This document shows positions 23,447 to 31,353 of a DNA stretch of 42,665 bases, one piece after another. The number at the start of each line of letters is the position of its first letter. The stretch's first letter is position 1. Both the position numbers and the translations under genes were made by a program. The notes under the pieces were generated by a model. The model did not search any database and was not told the DNA's origin. It was given only the letters and a program-made list of their open reading frames with translations. Source of the stretch: a virus. Where the stretch lies: the IMG/VR virus record IMGVR_UViG_3300037225_001393, positions 1 through 42,665 of that record; one strand, given 5' to 3'.

Positions 23447-24040
23447 TCAATTATAGATATTTCTATCACTTCTCAATACTGATTTTTCACTAAAATTTAA
23501 AAATTTTAAAATACTTTTTATTCGTTTTGGCAATATGATATTCGCGTGTCTTTTCCTAGCTTCCATCTCGAATATTTTACATGCCTTAAAACGTATCATG
23601 TCATGACCATTAGCAGATTTTCCCTTAATTTTGAAAGTTCCAAAATTTGGAATAAATGCACCATCATATTCTCTAATCGCAACCGTGATACATTGAAAAA
23701 ATATTCTATGCAAATTTTTTGCTCTTAGTTGATCAATACCAAAACAAGTCTTTAAAACTTTTTCTATTTCTCCGTTTGTTGAAAAAGCGTGTTCTTTTCT
23801 TGATCGAAATATAAAAGCAGCATTGAATACAATTTGTTTATACCAAAATCTTCTTCTTACGTTTCTATAGCTTTTAACATGAAATCGTCCAAAATTTTCA
23901 AATGTATATCCATTTTTTTCAATAATTATTTTTTTTATCATGAATGCCATTAAATCAACAAAAAGTTTGCATTCTTCTTTAGATATAGTTACACGATCCA
24001 AAATTTGTTTTTCGAGGTTCAAATAAAGTCGCTCGTCCAT
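23447..24040 (-). CDS. Tandem HU/IHF-like DNA-binding protein
   Basis: 197 residues. Two HU-like units occur in one chain: a helical part then FENFGRFHVKSYRN (47-60), and a helical part then IPNFGTFKIKGKS (130-142). Both match the GFGxFxv arm start of HU and IHF, and a basic helix follows each. HU proteins dimerise to bend and wrap DNA, so a fused pair could act as a built-in dimer. The whole protein is basic (many Arg and Lys). It overlaps the exonuclease gene by 22 bases. A chromatin-like or replication-bending role is likely. Confidence 0.65.
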   Translation of the reverse strand: MDERLYLNLEKQILDRVTISKEECKLFVDLMAFMIKKIIIEKNGYTFENFGRFHVKSYRNVRRRFWYKQIVFNAAFIFRSRKEHAFSTNGEIEKVLKTCFGIDQLRAKNLHRIFFQCITVAIREYDGAFIPNFGTFKIKGKSANGHDMIRFKACKIFEMEARKRHANIILPKRIKSILKFLNFSEKSVLRSDRNIYN

Positions 24041-24918
24041 TTGTCAAATTTTTCCAAATATTTGTTGAATTCGAGTTTAATAAATTCTTCCTTTATTTTT
24101 TCAAAATCATTTTTCTTGTGCTTTAATTCAATGTTTAAATCGACATTGCAATTTATCCGCACTAATTTATTAGCTAAATGAATTTTGTCAATACTGTTTT
24201 TTATTTTTTCTTTCAATTTATCACTTACATCGACCAAAATATTATGTTTATTATAAAATTTCGCATTATCAATATCACCCAATAAATGGTCTAAACCATC
24301 ATTCGCTTTCAATAAACTTATCGCAGTTTTATCACCGACGCCATCGATTCCTCCGATATTGTCAGTCGGATCACCTGTCAATGACATCAGTTCTACAAGC
24401 AGATTGGGTTCCATTTGATATGTTTCTCGAACATATTCAACATTTTTCATGACTTCTTTGTTTGAAGTATGAGCAGACAAAACTGAAACATTATTTGATA
24501 TTAATTGTTCAAAATCATGATCTCCGCTGACAATCATAACCTTGTGACCCAGTCTTCGAACTTTTAATGTGATCGTTCCGATAATATCATCACTTTCAAT
24601 TTCACGTATTCCACATTGCTGAACATCAAAGTACTCTAGAATGGCCCTTAGATCAATTAATTGTTCACGAAAATCCGAAGACAATGGTTTCCTATTACCT
24701 TTATAGTTGATGTCTAGATTATGTCTCCATGTCTTCCCACCCATGTCCCATGAAATAAAAAAATATGTGTCAGGATCTTTAAATCTTTTCACAAGTAGCC
24801 GCAATGAGCCAAGAAATCCATAAATACATTGCACCTCTTTTCCATAACTAGTTGTTAACGGATCTATTGCAAAAAAGTTTCGACAAGCTAAATGATTTCC
24901 ATCAATTATGACAACCAT
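24019..24918 (-). CDS. 5'-3' exonuclease / flap endonuclease
   Basis: 299 residues from ATG 24918, with GAGGG upstream. Motifs: VVIIDGNHLACRNFF (metal Asp), KGNRKP (arch), ESDDIIGT (Asp pair), VSGDHDFEQLI and LTGDPTDNIGGIDGVGDKTA (helix-hairpin-helix of the FEN family). Enzymes of this type remove RNA primers and flaps, as T4 RNase H or T5 FEN do. The gene overlaps a zinc-ribbon gene by 17 bases. A primer-removal role in lagging-strand synthesis fits the operon. Confidence 0.92.
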   Translation of the reverse strand: MVVIIDGNHLACRNFFAIDPLTTSYGKEVQCIYGFLGSLRLLVKRFKDPDTYFFISWDMGGKTWRHNLDINYKGNRKPLSSDFREQLIDLRAILEYFDVQQCGIREIESDDIIGTITLKVRRLGHKVMIVSGDHDFEQLISNNVSVLSAHTSNKEVMKNVEYVRETYQMEPNLLVELMSLTGDPTDNIGGIDGVGDKTAISLLKANDGLDHLLGDIDNAKFYNKHNILVDVSDKLKEKIKNSIDKIHLANKLVRINCNVDLNIELKHKKNDFEKIKEEFIKLEFNKYLEKFDKWTSDFI

Positions 24919-25072
24919 TGTTTTTAACCCTCTTCGCTTTTTTATGACAATCGTCACCCAGTTCTTCAAAATAATCAAATTTACGACCACAGTTTGGACA
25001 TCGCTCAACTTTGTCAGATACTAATCTATAGTCGCAATTACTACATTTAAATGCCGTAATTATGACTGGCAT
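24902..25072 (-). CDS. Small zinc-ribbon protein
   Basis: 56 residues: MPVIITAFKCSNCDYRLVSD then RCPNCGRKFDYFEELGDDC and a basic end. Two CxxC pairs (CSNC and CPNC) form a zinc ribbon. The start overlaps the previous stop as TAATG and the end overlaps the exonuclease start, so it is embedded in the operon. Likely an accessory protein for nucleic acid binding. Confidence 0.7.
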   Translation of the reverse strand: MPVIITAFKCSNCDYRLVSDKVERCPNCGRKFDYFEELGDDCHKKAKRVKNNGCHN

Positions 25073-25500
25073 TATTTTTTAACAACTTCGTTGACTTGTT
25101 TTGCAAGTTTCTCAACATTTTCCATATCAACGCCGTATTCTTTTATCAAGTCGCGAAAATCCTCGACGTTATGGCGTATCGTATGTTTGTATTGTTTTGA
25201 TCCGTCTTGAAAACCCATTTCAGGAATATGCAACAGTTCATGCAAAATGACATATAAACGTATTCCCTCAGACATTTTTTCCCAACTTTCAAGATGAACT
25301 TCTAAAATATAAACAGCTTCACCAAGAAAAATCTCATATCGTGGAGATATTGGACAAATCCGTCCCTTGACTCTCGATGTTTTTCTTGAAAACGAAGCAT
25401 AAAGAAGTCTGTTTGATTCAATATGCTGCAATTTTTCCGGAAATGCTTTAACAACAAGATCGACAACATCTTTCAATTCTGGCATTTGAGCAAAACTCAT
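25072..25500 (-). CDS. Putative phage metallopeptidase
   Basis: 142 residues. HELLHI (HExxH) lies in YVILHELLHIPEMGF, followed by YKHTIRHNVEDF, which can supply a third His ligand. This layout matches a small phage metallopeptidase family I know as putative phage metallopeptidase. AAGGAG precedes ATG 25500. Why a peptidase-like protein sits inside a replication operon is unknown. Confidence 0.7.
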   Translation of the reverse strand: MSFAQMPELKDVVDLVVKAFPEKLQHIESNRLLYASFSRKTSRVKGRICPISPRYEIFLGEAVYILEVHLESWEKMSEGIRLYVILHELLHIPEMGFQDGSKQYKHTIRHNVEDFRDLIKEYGVDMENVEKLAKQVNEVVKK

Positions 25501-25521
25501 AAATCACTCCTTGTTAAATTT

Positions 25522-25968
25522 TTATTGAATCTCGATGATTTTCACTTTTTCAAATTTTTTACCAAAAATATTTTTCTTTTTGTTCATTCTACCGGGTAAT
25601 GTGAAAACGTAAATTTCATCGAAACCTAAATACAATGCTTTTACGTAATCATCGCCATTTATTGGGCATGTCACATTGCCGATTTCTAATAATGACATTA
25701 ATGCCAAAGCACGTGGACATTTACTTTGTAAGATTAATTTTTCATTTTGCAAAATGACTTTAGCCAGTAATTTGTCGTTTGATTTTGTTATTCTGCGACC
25801 ATACTTGTCAAAGTTTATCTTAAAACCAGCATTTTTAAGAGCTTCATTTATTTTCGTACCAGCGCCACAAATTACGACAACATTATTATGTTCAGACTTC
25901 CTGTTAATGAAGTTGATGAATTCTTTTTTGCCAAGAACGTCACCAGAACCTTTAATTAAAACATTCAT
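25522..25968 (-). CDS. Amino-acid-kinase-like small protein
   Basis: 148 residues. The start MNVLIKGSGDVLGKKEF and the stretch VVVICGAGTKINEALKNAGF resemble the nucleotide-binding N-terminal region of amino acid kinases (as in acetylglutamate kinase). It is half the usual length, so it may be a reduced, binding-only version. It starts by ATGA overlap with the helicase gene. The family call is uncertain. Confidence 0.45.
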   Translation of the reverse strand: MNVLIKGSGDVLGKKEFINFINRKSEHNNVVVICGAGTKINEALKNAGFKINFDKYGRRITKSNDKLLAKVILQNEKLILQSKCPRALALMSLLEIGNVTCPINGDDYVKALYLGFDEIYVFTLPGRMNKKKNIFGKKFEKVKIIEIQ

Positions 25969-27533
25969 AAGTTTTTTATTGCATCGACAAAATAATCTGG
26001 AAAAAATTCTCTGTTTCGTCTTAAAAAATTCTTGAATCCGCTATCCATTATATAAATTGTACAATAATCATCTTTGTGTCTGACTCCTCGACCCGCTGCC
26101 TGAACTATTGTTAATGCTGCTCTCCAACGGTACCAGGAGCCATCAGTCTGAGCTCTTTTTTTAATCTGTTTATCACCCAAAAATAAATATGGTATCTTTA
26201 CGATCGCAACAAATCTAGCTAAATCATCCTTTAAATCGATTCCTTCTGTCATTGAAGGAGTTAAAAATACAGTCGGACCCGATGCCTTTAAAAATGCGTC
26301 AAATTTACTTTCCCGATCTTCTGAAGTATGAGAAAGAAGCCGCTTCTTATATTTTATATCAATATTGTTCATGATATAATCCGCAATTTTAAATGTATGA
26401 CAATGTATCAGCCCGCGGTCAGTATCATGATAGTCCAACATTTTCTCGACATCTTTTACTATTTTAGGTAATGTACTGTCAATATCTTCTTTTCCCATAT
26501 CACCTGTATTTGTTAAAATTATGGGCCTGATTTTTTTATCAAAAGTCGATGGTAATCTAATAAATGTCGATTTTTCAGACGGAATTCCCAACGTTTTACA
26601 AAAATTATCTTTATCTAAAATGGTTGCAGACATCAATATTTTTTTTGCTGCATATTTAAAAACTAAATCATTCGCAAAAAATGCAACAGTCAAGGGTTTG
26701 AAACTTATTGATTGCCTTTTTAATTCTTTACTTTCGACAATATCAAAAATCCATTCTACACTTTTATAACTATTAAAAAGTTTTTCGATCTTTACTGACA
26801 AGTCATGCAATGCATCCATTTCTTGTTTCAATTTTAAAATTCTGTCTTGATTGTATATGCTCGGTTCAATATGTTCTAATTGTGCTGAATATTTTGCAGC
26901 AATAGATGCTGCTTTTTCATGCATCACTTCTAACCAGCCAATATATTTTTCAACTGAGTCATAGATTGGAATTTTTGATGTGATGCCAAGTTTCGACAAA
27001 TAATATGAAGAAAAGTTAATTTCGACGAATCCAAGTAGACATTTTTCCAGATCTTGACTTTCATCGTTTATCAACAAATTTCTATTTGGAAATGTCTCAG
27101 TATAATGCATTGAACTTAAAAAATATGAATAATTCATTAGTGCTATTTTTGATTGTATAGCTCTCGTTTTTGCAATATTATACTCACATTCCATTCTGTA
27201 TTGGCATTTCTTTTTGAAAAGACAAATGCCCTCTGCACAAGTCACAGTGTCTCTCCAGTATTTGCAAGGATAATTTCCTCGCCCCTTTAAAACACAAACT
27301 TCACTAGAAACATAATCTTTGACGTACTGCTCCTGAAGTATCTTTTGAGAAGTCAACAGAAAACTGGGTTGATTATATAAACCCAGACAAATTGCCATTG
27401 CACTTTTTCCAGAACCCGTTGGGCTTTCTAAAATAACGTATTCAATACCGCTATCAAATTCTTTTTGTATGTCAATTATTGCCTCTTGTTGGAAAGGACG
27501 AAAATCTTCATGGGGAAAAAAATCTAAAATCAT
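25965..27533 (-). CDS. DinG/XPD-like helicase with iron-sulfur domain
   Basis: 522 residues. Walker A SPTGSGKS near 37-44, NDESQD near 155-160 (a DEAH variant), and five Cys between about 88 and 120 (YPCKYWRDTVTCAEGICLFK, KKCQYRMEC) that match the 4Fe-4S region between motifs I and II. Motif VI is present as QAAGRGVRHKDD. These are superfamily 2, 5'-3' DNA helicases of the DinG/XPD type, used to open R-loops and recombination or repair intermediates. Start 27533 follows directly after the NusG-like stop. Confidence 0.9.
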   Translation of the reverse strand: MILDFFPHEDFRPFQQEAIIDIQKEFDSGIEYVILESPTGSGKSAMAICLGLYNQPSFLLTSQKILQEQYVKDYVSSEVCVLKGRGNYPCKYWRDTVTCAEGICLFKKKCQYRMECEYNIAKTRAIQSKIALMNYSYFLSSMHYTETFPNRNLLINDESQDLEKCLLGFVEINFSSYYLSKLGITSKIPIYDSVEKYIGWLEVMHEKAASIAAKYSAQLEHIEPSIYNQDRILKLKQEMDALHDLSVKIEKLFNSYKSVEWIFDIVESKELKRQSISFKPLTVAFFANDLVFKYAAKKILMSATILDKDNFCKTLGIPSEKSTFIRLPSTFDKKIRPIILTNTGDMGKEDIDSTLPKIVKDVEKMLDYHDTDRGLIHCHTFKIADYIMNNIDIKYKKRLLSHTSEDRESKFDAFLKASGPTVFLTPSMTEGIDLKDDLARFVAIVKIPYLFLGDKQIKKRAQTDGSWYRWRAALTIVQAAGRGVRHKDDYCTIYIMDSGFKNFLRRNREFFPDYFVDAIKNL

Positions 27534-28094
27534 TTATTCGCATTTCTCGATTACGTTCGCTGGAACAATAATGCTTGTACTTGAAAATGTTGATGGCATG
27601 ACTCTTACATTTGAACCTAATATTTCTAAAATTCTGCCCTGTATATTCTCTAAATAACCACTGACAATTAATACTTCATCATCTATTTTATATTTTATCT
27701 TTTTGACTTGAATTGTTTTTATCTTTTCACATTTCAAAAATTCTTTGACTCTATTCATTTCTCTTTCGGGTACATGTCTAGGCACTCTTCCTTTATTGTG
27801 CATATATTCGCCCAAAAAGCAATAAATATTTTCAAGTTCTAATATTCTTACATAGACGTCTCGCGTCAATTCGATTTTTAAGAAAAAATATCCAGCTAAT
27901 AATTTACATCTTTCGTGTATTTCTTTCGATATTTGTTTGTACAATTTTTCATTTGCTTTTTTCAAATCGACATCGACATCGGGAACAATAAATTCCTCAG
28001 CCTTAAATCCCCCATCGATGATTTTTCTTCTAACTTTTATTTCACGTCCAGGACATACTGCTAAAATATACCACATGGGTTTTGATATAATCAT
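27534..28094 (-). CDS. NusG/Spt5-like transcription factor
   Basis: 186 residues. An N-terminal NGN-type domain (PMWYILAVCPGREIKVRRKI, GYFFLKIELTRDVYVRILEL and FLGEYMHNKGRVPRHVPE) is followed by a KOW-like C-terminus (IDDEVLIVSGYLENIQGRIL). This order is that of NusG and RfaH, which ride on RNA polymerase and control pausing and termination. GGAGA precedes ATG 28094. With the sigma gene just upstream, it likely tunes host polymerase for phage transcription, for example antitermination across long operons. Confidence 0.82.
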   Translation of the reverse strand: MIISKPMWYILAVCPGREIKVRRKIIDGGFKAEEFIVPDVDVDLKKANEKLYKQISKEIHERCKLLAGYFFLKIELTRDVYVRILELENIYCFLGEYMHNKGRVPRHVPEREMNRVKEFLKCEKIKTIQVKKIKYKIDDEVLIVSGYLENIQGRILEILGSNVRVMPSTFSSTSIIVPANVIEKCE

Positions 28095-28109
28095 AAGTTT
28101 TTCTCCAAA

Positions 28110-29246
28110 TCAAAGCGTGTTGAAAATTTCAGGAACTGTTAAATCTAACTTTTTAAGATTCTTTTTGCAAAATTCTGACAATTTAAATTTCGTTTTAGTA
28201 ATCTGTGCTCTTGAACAATTGTGTTTCTTAGCAAGTAAATAATCTTTTCTCCTTTGTCCAAGTTGATAATAACTAATAATGTCCTTATAAAGTGATTTTT
28301 CAAGATTTTCTTGAATTGTTTTCTTTATTTCATTTAATCTTTGAATCGTTATTTTAGTTCGTTCAGATATTCTAAAAATATCAGAATTTGTTAATGTTTT
28401 CATCTTAATTAAATTTGACATTTCATTTAAAACGCGAATTGGTGCAATAATTGGTTCTAATTGTAAGCTTTTTTGCAAATGTCTAAGCACATTTCTATAA
28501 ATCGATATTGTCTCAAAATCAGTTTCTTTCTCAATCGTCTTAAAAGCAGCAGATCCACTAAAATTTGATATAACATGTTCAAACAATAAATTATTGTTTT
28601 CTGATGATCCTCCTCTATATTTATCATATATTCCGACTGAATTCATCGAATTATTCGATTTACGTTTTTCTTTTATAGCAAATAAAAATCTTCGTGTTAT
28701 GTAGTTGTTTATGGCTTTAATAGCATATGTTGAAAAACTGCTTCTCTTTGTTTTATTATACCACTTACTAATTGTTTTTTCAAATGCAAGTGTTGCTTCT
28801 TGATATAAGTCCGATGGTTGTAAATCTCTGAATTGGTTCAATCGATAATATTTTGAATAAATAACACTGTTAATAAACTGGTCCCATGTCAAATTTTTAT
28901 ATTTTCGTTTATATAAAAAAACTCTAAAAATCTTGTTTTTTTCTGATTCTGGTGAAATTCGATAAAGATCAACAAGTTCAGAATCAGTAAAATCATCATA
29001 TGTTTTGTTTATAATCAGGCTTTTGGGCAATTGGATTTGTACTGAAAAATGCTCGTGTAAAAATTTTGTGAATGATTCTAGGTCTGAAAAGTTGCCGATT
29101 CCATGAATCAATAATTTACGTTTCTTGATTGCAATTAAAATTCTTTTTTTATTATCTTTTTCCAAAGCAATAACTGTTTTTTTCTGTTCAAAATCAATTT
29201 TTGATAATTCTGCTAATTGAGCGAGTTCTGCTGGAGTTATAAACAT
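28110..29246 (-). CDS. Sigma-70-family factor
   Basis: 378 residues. Region 2 is clear at about 146-187 (DLYQEATLAFEKTISKWYNK and SSFSTYAIKAINNYITRRF), the part that binds the -10 box and core polymerase. The C-terminal part has an HTH-like stretch near its end (DYLLAKKHNCSRAQITKTKF) that may serve as region 4. The N-terminal 130 residues are unlike standard sigma. GGAG precedes ATG 29246. It probably redirects host RNA polymerase to phage promoters. Confidence 0.82.
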   Translation of the reverse strand: MFITPAELAQLAELSKIDFEQKKTVIALEKDNKKRILIAIKKRKLLIHGIGNFSDLESFTKFLHEHFSVQIQLPKSLIINKTYDDFTDSELVDLYRISPESEKNKIFRVFLYKRKYKNLTWDQFINSVIYSKYYRLNQFRDLQPSDLYQEATLAFEKTISKWYNKTKRSSFSTYAIKAINNYITRRFLFAIKEKRKSNNSMNSVGIYDKYRGGSSENNNLLFEHVISNFSGSAAFKTIEKETDFETISIYRNVLRHLQKSLQLEPIIAPIRVLNEMSNLIKMKTLTNSDIFRISERTKITIQRLNEIKKTIQENLEKSLYKDIISYYQLGQRRKDYLLAKKHNCSRAQITKTKFKLSEFCKKNLKKLDLTVPEIFNTL

Positions 29247-29285
29247 GCTGATGTCTCCTTTTTTTGATACGGTTCAGATACATAG

Positions 29286-30392
29286 TTACCAAATACTGAA
29301 AGTATTTTTTGTTGCATTAAAACATTTGTCAAATTCCTCCTTTGAACATTCATCTGGATCTTTTCCGAATGGTAAAACAATATTCATGACATTCATTCCA
29401 TCAAGCCGCACTTTCAATATCTTTATCGCATGCTCTTGTCCGGGATTGATTCTTTTTCCGAGCTTATTTATCTTATCATCATTATCTAAAGCAACATACA
29501 CATTTTTGAAATGTTTTCGTATTTTATTTGCTCGAAACTGATTTAAATTGCATGACAGTAATGCAACAGCATTATAACCATACATTGCAACTTTCATGGC
29601 ATCAAACGGTCCTTCACATAAAATCACATATTCAGGATTTTTGATTGCATCATCCCAATTGAAGAAAATGTTTTTTGTCTCTGTTCCGTAGGGATATAAT
29701 ATTTTTTTTACTTCAAACTTCAATATAAACTGTTCTAATTGTTCTCTGCTTAGCTCTTTTTCAGCAATGTCTAATCGCTTTTTCCATTCTTCATGTTTTC
29801 CTAACATATCTCTAGCAGCAAAATTAACAAGTTTTCCATAACAATAAATTGGAATAATCAATCTGCCACTATATTTTCTGTCATTGACGCAATATTTTAA
29901 ATCCCATCTTTTAATCATTTCCAGAGTTACTCGTTTTTTTACAATATCATAATAATTTTGTGCAGGTTCACATTTGGGCAATTTAATATCTACAAAGTTC
30001 ATTTTTCTGTTAATTAATTGATGTTTTTTTTCTACTTCACCTTCGAAATCAGATTTGACCTGATCGAAGTCGCTTTCTGTTTTATCAAAAATTCCTAACT
30101 TTTTCTTTATTATTTCGATAGCTTTGAAAAATTTAACTTTTTCAATTTTTTGAATCATTGTCACGATATTTCCACCACCACAAACAAAACAGTTATAAAT
30201 TCCCGTATTTCCATTGATACAGAAAGAAGGACATCGATCATCATGTCCTGGTAATGGACATCGCATTTGATATTCAACACCTTTGCTGCCCGAAAGCTTG
30301 CGATATGAGATGTCGTATAAATCCAATAGCTGTTCAATATCTACGCGCTTCAATAGCCTCTGATATTCTGCTTCAGCATTTAATTTTGACAT
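29286..30392 (-). CDS. dnaG: DnaG-type primase
   Basis: 368 residues from ATG 30392, overlapping the Cas4-like gene by 13 bases; a TTG 18 bases earlier is possible. The N-terminal CHC2-type zinc motif has Cys45, His50, Cys68 and Cys71 (RCPLPGH, NCFVCGGG). The TOPRIM core follows: LCEGPFDAMKVA with Glu, and VALDNDDK with the metal Asp pair. No long C-terminal helicase-binding domain is present, as in many phage primases. It makes RNA primers and works with the DnaB helicase. Confidence 0.9.
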   Translation of the reverse strand: MSKLNAEAEYQRLLKRVDIEQLLDLYDISYRKLSGSKGVEYQMRCPLPGHDDRCPSFCINGNTGIYNCFVCGGGNIVTMIQKIEKVKFFKAIEIIKKKLGIFDKTESDFDQVKSDFEGEVEKKHQLINRKMNFVDIKLPKCEPAQNYYDIVKKRVTLEMIKRWDLKYCVNDRKYSGRLIIPIYCYGKLVNFAARDMLGKHEEWKKRLDIAEKELSREQLEQFILKFEVKKILYPYGTETKNIFFNWDDAIKNPEYVILCEGPFDAMKVAMYGYNAVALLSCNLNQFRANKIRKHFKNVYVALDNDDKINKLGKRINPGQEHAIKILKVRLDGMNVMNIVLPFGKDPDECSKEEFDKCFNATKNTFSIW

Positions 30393-31141
30393 TTGTTTTT
30401 GTATGGGCAAAAATGGCAGTCATCGGGACAAAAATTGAACATGGGATCTTTTTTGAAATCATCCTCCGAAATTCGTTTAATCATTAAAGTAATTTTTTTA
30501 AATAACTCTGCTACATCAGTCTCAGTTCGTTGTGTAAATAATAATTTTTCTGAACTTGGATATGCTAAACAACCCCAAACTTTGTCATATGATACATGAT
30601 AAGTGTTTATAATATAATACAAATAAAACAAAAGTTGATTATTTTTTTCAACTTCTTTATCTACATTAGCCGAAGTCTTCCAATCCAGTACAGTATAAAT
30701 GTTTTCAGCCGGATCATGCAGAATCAAATCGATTTTTCCTGAAATCCATGCTTTTATATACTGATTCGGAAATTCAATACGAAAATAGCATTCATTTTGT
30801 AAAACCTTTAAATTTTCCCATCGTTTTTTAAGTTTTATCGCATTATCTAATAAGACATATCCTTTTTTGACAAAAGCATTAAAATCAGTATCTTTGGGCA
30901 AATTTTTTGCGTCAGAATAATACATGAAAAAAATAGGTTCCCAAAATAATTTAAGTTTTTCATGATTAAATGAAAATCTGTCATGTAATTCCATGATTTT
31001 ATGAAACGAAGAACCCAAGACTGCATATAAATTATCAGAACCTTCTTCAGGCAATATTTCATCAATAACTGCCCATTTATATTGCTGTGAACATTTGAAA
31101 AACAAATCAAATGAGCTGGGTGAAATTCTTAATGGCTTCAC
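30380..31141 (-). CDS. Cas4/AddB-like PD-(D/E)XK nuclease with FeS cysteines
   Basis: 253 residues. An RecB-type nuclease core (SGKIDLI with Asp, then VLDWKT with Asp and Lys, plus QLLFYLYY) lies between a Cys at 17 and a group of four near the C-terminus (CPDDCHFCPYKNKC, 238-251). This is the Cas4/AddB pattern: an iron-sulfur cluster that closes the fold around an end-binding nuclease. It is coupled to the primase gene and to a zinc-ribbon gene, so it serves replication or recombination, not CRISPR; no cas1 or array is nearby. Confidence 0.85.
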   Translation of the reverse strand: MKPLRISPSSFDLFFKCSQQYKWAVIDEILPEEGSDNLYAVLGSSFHKIMELHDRFSFNHEKLKLFWEPIFFMYYSDAKNLPKDTDFNAFVKKGYVLLDNAIKLKKRWENLKVLQNECYFRIEFPNQYIKAWISGKIDLILHDPAENIYTVLDWKTSANVDKEVEKNNQLLFYLYYIINTYHVSYDKVWGCLAYPSSEKLLFTQRTETDVAELFKKITLMIKRISEDDFKKDPMFNFCPDDCHFCPYKNKCQN

Positions 31142-31353
31142 GCTAATTTTTGTTCCTTTTTAGCCCATTCGATACTTTCGCGAATATCTTTTTCAGACCA
31201 ATACGGTTTATCACACATACAACAAATAGGCTGAATCGATCCGCTGACGACACTTCCGCAATGAGGACAAGCAATTGTGCCGATTGGAGATTTAACTTCC
31301 ATGGCTATTTTGCCCATCGTTTTTCTGTTCCATCCAGGAAATTTTTGTTTCAT
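31138..31353 (-). CDS. Small zinc-ribbon protein
   Basis: 71 residues with a zinc ribbon (CPHC and CCMCDKPY, about 15 residues apart) after a basic N-terminus (MKQKFPGWNRKTMGKIAM). The end is an acidic helix (SEKDIRESIEWAKKEQKL). It overlaps trigger factor and the Cas4-like gene by ATGA at both ends. Confidence 0.65.
   Translation of the reverse strand: MKQKFPGWNRKTMGKIAMEVKSPIGTIACPHCGSVVSGSIQPICCMCDKPYWSEKDIRESIEWAKKEQKLA

Noticed and set aside
25676-26035. 119-codon plus-strand open frame
   Set aside because: Antisense to two clear minus-strand genes; no ribosome site.
30380-31141. Cas4-like gene as a sign of a CRISPR system
   Set aside because: No cas1, cas2 or repeat array in the window; it is coupled to primase and zinc-ribbon genes.
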